Shown in pieces: positions 14,544 to 18,268 of a stretch of 18,268 bases of DNA. This stretch comes from an uncultured Halioglobus sp. (lineage in GTDB: Bacteria; Pseudomonadota; Gammaproteobacteria; Pseudomonadales; Halieaceae): positions 1 to 18,268 of the forward strand of contig CAJQQW010000101.1 in the NCBI GenBank assembly GCA_905480565.1. Reading direction: 5' to 3'. Each line of letters begins with the position of its first letter. Within the stretch, counting starts at the first letter, position 1. The translations under genes were made by a program, and so were the position numbers. Under the pieces are notes generated by a model, which did no database searches, was not told the origin of the DNA, and saw only the letters and a list, made by a program, of their open reading frames with translations.

Positions 14544-15791
14544 TCAGGCGCAGTGAGTTCGCAGCAGCAGGCGCTTGAATACGATAGCGTTATGGTCCTC
14601 GAGGTCTCTCTCGGGCTCTTCTGCCAGTTCCAGGTTGGGGAATCGCTTGAAAAGTTCAGTCATAGTCAGGAATAATTGGCGCTTCGCCAGTGCGGCCCCG
14701 ATGCAGTAGCGAGGACCGTAACCGAACATGACATCCGGATCGAAAGTGCGCTGGACATCGAAAACCTCGGGGTTCTCAAAGTATTCCGGATCGTAGTCTT
14801 TGAGGTGGGGCATCATCAGCACCATGACACCCTTGCGCAATGTTTCCCCCATGAACTCCATGTCTCTCGGGGCATATCGTGCAAAACCCATTTTCGACGA
14901 CACGCCCCAGCGGTTTATTTCGCTGAATGCATTGGAAAAGGCGTCCGCGGAGGCGAGGGCCTTGTCGATCTGGCTGCGGTCATTCTTGAGCAGCGCATAC
15001 ACAGCCCACTGCTGAGCCACTAGTGTTGTGTCTGCACCTGCGCCGATGAGCGCCAGTATCATTGTGATGATGTCGCCTTCGACAAAGTTTTCTTGTTCCT
15101 GCTCAATTTTTAGCAGCGTCGACAGAAAATCATCCTGTACCGGTGCGTTGCGTCGCTCGGCGATCACTTCCTTAATGATAACGATGGCCTTGTTGCAGTT
15201 CTGCCGGGCGATTTCGCGACGCTCGTCTGAAATGGTGGGGTTCCAGGTTTCGGTGAATGTCAGGATAACCTGCTTGATTTCCGGCCAATACTTTTTCGGT
15301 ATGCCGACCATGCGGGTGATTGAAATGAAGGGGATATGGTTTGCGACGGCCTCCTTATAGTCGAATTGTTCCGGCTCACCCAGCTCATCAAACAGCTTTT
15401 GCACCTCCGGTTCGATCTTGGCCTGTATGGCGTCGACCACATTGCGTGAAAAGGCGGGCGAAACCACTTTGCGAATAAGGCGATGATGGTCTGGGTCGGC
15501 CAGCAGGCTGTGGCCGATCATGGCGCGTTCGAAATGACTCCACTCGTCTTCCGGGGGGCGGGTAGGAGCAAATTCCCAATCGTAAAAGTCAGAAGAGAGC
15601 GGTTCCTTGTGCCAGCACTCAAGGATGTCTGGCATACGCGTTACGATCCAGGCCTGCCAGGGTTCATACCAAACGATGGGCCCGCGCCTTGCCAGCGCCA
15701 GGCACTGTGGAACAGGGTCTTCCATGTAGTCGTTGGAATTAGGGTTGAATAACTGCTCGATAGGCGGCAGTTCCTGTGCGACTTCGGCCAT
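14544..15791 (-). CDS. Cytochrome P450
   Basis: Soluble bacterial class I-type P450 monooxygenase of 415 residues. It has the I-helix oxygen-activation motif GAGADTT (250-256), the K-helix ExxR as EINR (291-294), and the heme loop FGYGPRYCIG with Cys363 as the thiolate ligand. A C-helix stretch DPDHHRLIRKVVSPAFS is also typical. There is no membrane anchor. The substrate and CYP family cannot be named from sequence alone; bacterial P450s of this size oxidise fatty acids, terpenes, steroids or xenobiotics. The start ATG 15791 has AAGGAG 6 bases upstream; the frame is open to 15902 but that region overlaps the promoter. No ferredoxin or ferredoxin reductase gene is in the window. The next gene encodes a double-CDGSH protein. 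Transcription is probably controlled at the dyad at 15881-15896. Confidence 0.95.
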   Translation of the reverse strand: MAEVAQELPPIEQLFNPNSNDYMEDPVPQCLALARRGPIVWYEPWQAWIVTRMPDILECWHKEPLSSDFYDWEFAPTRPPEDEWSHFERAMIGHSLLADPDHHRLIRKVVSPAFSRNVVDAIQAKIEPEVQKLFDELGEPEQFDYKEAVANHIPFISITRMVGIPKKYWPEIKQVILTFTETWNPTISDERREIARQNCNKAIVIIKEVIAERRNAPVQDDFLSTLLKIEQEQENFVEGDIITMILALIGAGADTTLVAQQWAVYALLKNDRSQIDKALASADAFSNAFSEINRWGVSSKMGFARYAPRDMEFMGETLRKGVMVLMMPHLKDYDPEYFENPEVFDVQRTFDPDVMFGYGPRYCIGAALAKRQLFLTMTELFKRFPNLELAEEPERDLEDHNAIVFKRLLLRTHCA

Positions 15792-15879
15792 TAAGGTCTC
15801 CTTGTTGTGGCGCGGAGAGTTTATGCGCGCCTCTGGGCCTGATGATAGTGTAATTTGGGACGTTGCAAATAATGGTAAA

Positions 15880-15908
15880 AGTATACATCTGTATACCTTC
15901 AAGGTGAA
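15880..15908 (-). promoter_or_regulatory. Promoter of the P450 gene
   Basis: On the minus strand TTCACC (15908-15903, 4 of 6) and TATACT (15885-15880, 5 of 6) lie 17 bases apart. The leader to ATG 15791 would be about 80 bases. Confidence 0.5.
15881..15896. promoter_or_regulatory. Perfect dyad operator-like site over the P450 promoter
   Basis: GTATACA-TC-TGTATAC is a perfect 7-base inverted repeat with a 2-base centre. It covers most of the -10 box of the P450 promoter. It also lies 14 bases before a TACAAT (15910-15915) that could serve the divergent HAD gene. TetR-type repressors often bind such dyads near P450 genes, but no regulator gene is in the window. Confidence 0.55.
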
Positions 15909-16001
15909 TTACAATTTTTTATCTGCTTTTGCACCGACGGCGACATTAGACGCCCGGGTCTCGGGTTAGAGTGTGATCTCCCTGGTCACCGGCTTTACCC
16001 G

Positions 16002-16826
16002 ATGGAATTGATAGTTTTCGACCTCGATGGAACCCTCCTCAATGCAGATGCGGTGGTGTCAGCTCACACGGCTGAAACCCTGAGCCAACTGCGGCAGCAG
16101 GGGATCGCCTATACCGTTGCGACTGGCCGCACCCTGCACGGTGCCATTGATCTGCTCGAAGGGCACGGTTTCAGCCTGCCGCATATCTACAAGAACGGCG
16201 TGATGATATGGCAGCCGGAGCGCGACACGTATAGCTCGGAAACCTTGCTGACGCTGCCAGAAATTCGCCATGTGATGGAGGCGTTCCGTCGCGTGAAGGT
16301 GACGCCGTTTATTTTCACTCTCGAGCCCGGGAATCGCCACGCGATATACCACGCTCCTCTGCAAAACGAGGTTGAGCGACGTCTCGCCGCGATGTTCAGC
16401 GATGACCGTGACATAGCGATAGTGTCGCTGGAAAAGCTCCCCCCGTTGGCAGAAATAACCAACATCAGTGCGCTGGGGTCTCCCGAGGCTATCTCCGCTG
16501 TGTTGGATGATATTCACAGAGAGGAACACCTGGTGGCCTATGCAGGTAGCGCTTTGGAGGGGCAGGGCCTGCAATGGGTGGATATCCATCACAGCGCCGC
16601 GAGCAAGGGCGGTGCTGTAGAGCAGTTAAAGCGCGACTTTGGCTTTAGCAGGGTCATCTGTTTTGGCGACAGCGATAACGATCTCAGCATGTTTGCCATG
16701 GCAGATGAGAGCTATGCGCCCCTCAATGCCAAGCCGGCGCTGCGCGGCGCGGCAACCGCGGTGATTGGTCACCACGACGAGGATGGAATCTCACACTTTC
16801 TGCGAGAACGCTTCGAGCTCAACTAG
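16002..16826 (+). CDS. Cof-type HAD-superfamily phosphatase
   Basis: A 274-residue haloacid dehalogenase-like hydrolase of the Cof/YbiV-YidA kind (class IIB cap). These are cytoplasmic enzymes that usually dephosphorylate sugar phosphates, flavin or cofactor-related phosphates. All four HAD motifs are present: motif I FDLDGTLLN (Asp7 nucleophile, Asp9), motif II VATGRT (Thr41), motif III Lys202 in SKGGAV, and motif IV GDSDNDLSMF (Asp223, Asp227). The cap lies between motifs II and III. The true substrate cannot be told. ATG 16002 begins the conserved motif directly and no better start is seen, although no Shine-Dalgarno is clear. It is divergent from the P450 gene and convergent with the membrane protein gene, 18 bases apart. 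Confidence 0.92.
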   Translation: MELIVFDLDGTLLNADAVVSAHTAETLSQLRQQGIAYTVATGRTLHGAIDLLEGHGFSLPHIYKNGVMIWQPERDTYSSETLLTLPEIRHVMEAFRRVKVTPFIFTLEPGNRHAIYHAPLQNEVERRLAAMFSDDRDIAIVSLEKLPPLAEITNISALGSPEAISAVLDDIHREEHLVAYAGSALEGQGLQWVDIHHSAASKGGAVEQLKRDFGFSRVICFGDSDNDLSMFAMADESYAPLNAKPALRGAATAVIGHHDEDGISHFLRERFELN

Positions 16827-16844
16827 TGCGGCCTGATAGCCCGG

Positions 16845-18248
16845 TTAGCGATGCTGCGTGCCCTTTGCCGGCCACACCTGGCGGACCAGTATTTCATTAC
16901 TCAGCAGCGCGCAGAAAAACATCAGGCCAGGGGCCAGCTGAATGCTCAGTCGCCCCACACCGGTAAAGTTGGCTGACCCCAGCGAAAATACGGTGAACAG
17001 GAACAGGAACAGGAAGGCACCGACTGATATAAACAAAGTGGTGGCTATGCCGCGATAGGTCTGCAGAACCGACAGTGGTAAGAGCAGTGAGAGGGCAGCC
17101 ACCATGGGTAGCAGGTAGGTAAAAAGGTGCCAGTTAGCGTGCAGAAAGGCACTTTTAATGATGCCCATCAGGCCCTTCATGCTGAAAGGTGTGAACTGCT
17201 GCAGAAAGGGATGCAGTGACTCAGGCGCGACCTGCCTGAGCACGACAAGCCCAATGACGCAAAGTATGCCGATGCCCGCCAGGCGAATCACCGCGTGCTT
17301 CGGCGCCAGCGCGACGATCAGGCCGGGCGCGAGTAACAGTGCCCACAGATACCCTTCTATTTTGAGTCGCAGCAGGCAAAGGGCGAAAAGTAGCAGCAGG
17401 GCTCTTTGCCAGGCCTGTTTCCCTGAAACCCAGTTATGCAGTGCCATGAGTGCTGCGCAATAAGCCGCGCCCACAAAAAGGTCTGCGTAGCCCGCCAGTG
17501 CAACATGGGTGTTGATCAAAGGCATGGACAGCAGGAAATAGGTGAATACCATGCTGAGAGCGGGCTCAACGCCTGCGATGCGCAGTTGGCTGTAGAAGGC
17601 GCCCCCCAGTGCCGCCAGGCAGACCAGCCATGGCAGATTCATCAGGCTTTCATTCCACTCACCCGCGGCGAGGTTCATCCACACCTGCAGCAGGGGAATG
17701 GTTGAGGGGTAGTTGGGATGCCGGTCGGTAAAGACGCCCTCACCAAACGCCTGCAGCCAGGACAGGTTGTCTGTAAAGGGCACTATGCTGCGATACTCAA
17801 ACCATACCTTGGCCTTGGTGGCCCAGTGCATGGTCGCATCCCAAGGGAACAGCGGTCGCAGGAAAACCTCCGTTCCGAGCAAAGCCAGTCGGACAATCAG
17901 CAGGGTGAGCAGCAGCATGAAAAGCCATTTCTCAGCGACGGTTATTTTGCGCAGTGCGCGCAGTTCCGGCTGGGCCGCCCCCAAAACGTTTTCTCTGCGT
18001 CCCAGCATGACGATTGCGGCAATGATCAGTATCGTTGAGATTGTCGCGGGGAAGGCGAATGACAGCGCGAGCCCCAGGGCGTTCTGCAGCCACAGGAATT
18101 GCGGCACGAACACAAGGCCCAGCAGTGCACCATGGCCCCAGATAAGTGGGATTCTTGCGGGCGTGTCTGCTGGCACGAGCACACTCAGCCACAGGCCCCC
18201 AAGAGCGATCGGTAGCGCAAGGGCCAACAGGATAAGCACGCTCTCCAT
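16845..18248 (-). CDS. Polytopic membrane protein, probable GT-C-type glycosyltransferase
   Basis: A 467-residue inner-membrane protein with about eleven hydrophobic segments. The loop after the third or fourth segment has LFPWDATMHWATKAKVWFE, with an Asp (about 137) placed as in the first loop of GT-C-type, lipid-linked sugar glycosyltransferases such as PMT/ArnT relatives. It continues with HPNYPSTIPLLQVW, also seen in such proteins. The sugar, acceptor and exact family are unknown. The start ATG 18248 has TTGAGG 9 bases upstream. A TAA lies immediately before the ATG in the same frame, so an upstream minus-strand gene could end there, beyond the right edge. It is the only envelope-type gene in the window and may begin or continue an exopolysaccharide or lipid-glycan locus. 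Confidence 0.7.
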   Translation of the reverse strand: MESVLILLALALPIALGGLWLSVLVPADTPARIPLIWGHGALLGLVFVPQFLWLQNALGLALSFAFPATISTILIIAAIVMLGRRENVLGAAQPELRALRKITVAEKWLFMLLLTLLIVRLALLGTEVFLRPLFPWDATMHWATKAKVWFEYRSIVPFTDNLSWLQAFGEGVFTDRHPNYPSTIPLLQVWMNLAAGEWNESLMNLPWLVCLAALGGAFYSQLRIAGVEPALSMVFTYFLLSMPLINTHVALAGYADLFVGAAYCAALMALHNWVSGKQAWQRALLLLFALCLLRLKIEGYLWALLLAPGLIVALAPKHAVIRLAGIGILCVIGLVVLRQVAPESLHPFLQQFTPFSMKGLMGIIKSAFLHANWHLFTYLLPMVAALSLLLPLSVLQTYRGIATTLFISVGAFLFLFLFTVFSLGSANFTGVGRLSIQLAPGLMFFCALLSNEILVRQVWPAKGTQHR

Positions 18249-18268
18249 TTATTTCAGCCTCAATAGCT

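Noticed and set aside
1..18268. CRISPR arrays, tRNA/rRNA genes, insertion sequences and phage genes
   Set aside because: No regularly spaced repeats, cloverleaf-type sequences, transposase motifs or terminal inverted repeats were found on reading both strands by eye. A covariance-model search (Infernal, tRNAscan) would be decisive.

Overview
This window looks like a stretch of chromosome from a marine-type gammaproteobacterium. The support is a CmoA/CmoB pair for wobble uridine modification, a MiaB, a DUF1820 protein and a proteobacterial-type second Lon protease, all in moderately GC-rich DNA. The Cellvibrionales/Halieaceae group is a plausible home, but that is inference from family content only. 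No rRNA, tRNA, CRISPR array, transposase or phage gene was seen, and gene density is high on both strands.

Layout. 1-990 (-): 5' part of miaB, running off the left edge. 1246-1602 (+): DUF1820 protein. 1625-2905 (-): aspartate aminotransferase of the type Ic/PF12897 kind, divergent from 3075-5501 (+), a Lon-family protease with a probable sigma-32 promoter. 5563-7304 (-): cmoA-cmoB with a 4-base overlap. 7469-8299 (+): alpha/beta hydrolase. 8300-8952 has no intact large gene. It holds a promoter with a palindromic operator-like site, a 29-codon ORF with a strong ribosome binding site, and the C-terminal remnant of a pepD dipeptidase gene. 8953-10140 (+): aromatic/aspartate-type aminotransferase, convergent with 10149-10874 (-), a phosphoribosyltransferase. 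11109-12149 (+): type 2 heme A synthase. 12192-12617 (-): small disordered, charge-segregated protein. 12790-13209 (-): secreted Rap1a/Tai-family protein. 13436-14110 (-): Tag-like DNA glycosylase relative. 14250-14486 (-): double-CDGSH iron-sulfur protein. 14544-15791 (-): cytochrome P450. 16002-16826 (+): Cof-type HAD phosphatase. 16845-18248 (-): polytopic GT-C-like membrane protein.

How the genes may work together. Three genes (miaB, cmoA, cmoB) modify the tRNA anticodon loop at positions 37 and 34. Lon handles protein quality control, probably under heat-shock control. The P450 and the CDGSH protein are neighbours on one strand and could form a redox pair. A perfect dyad overlaps the predicted P450 promoter and may be an operator. 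The rest is housekeeping metabolism without an obvious common pathway. I see no clear multi-gene defence or biosynthetic island. The most unusual items are the P450/CDGSH pair with its operator-like dyad, and the decayed pepD locus with its intact-looking promoter.
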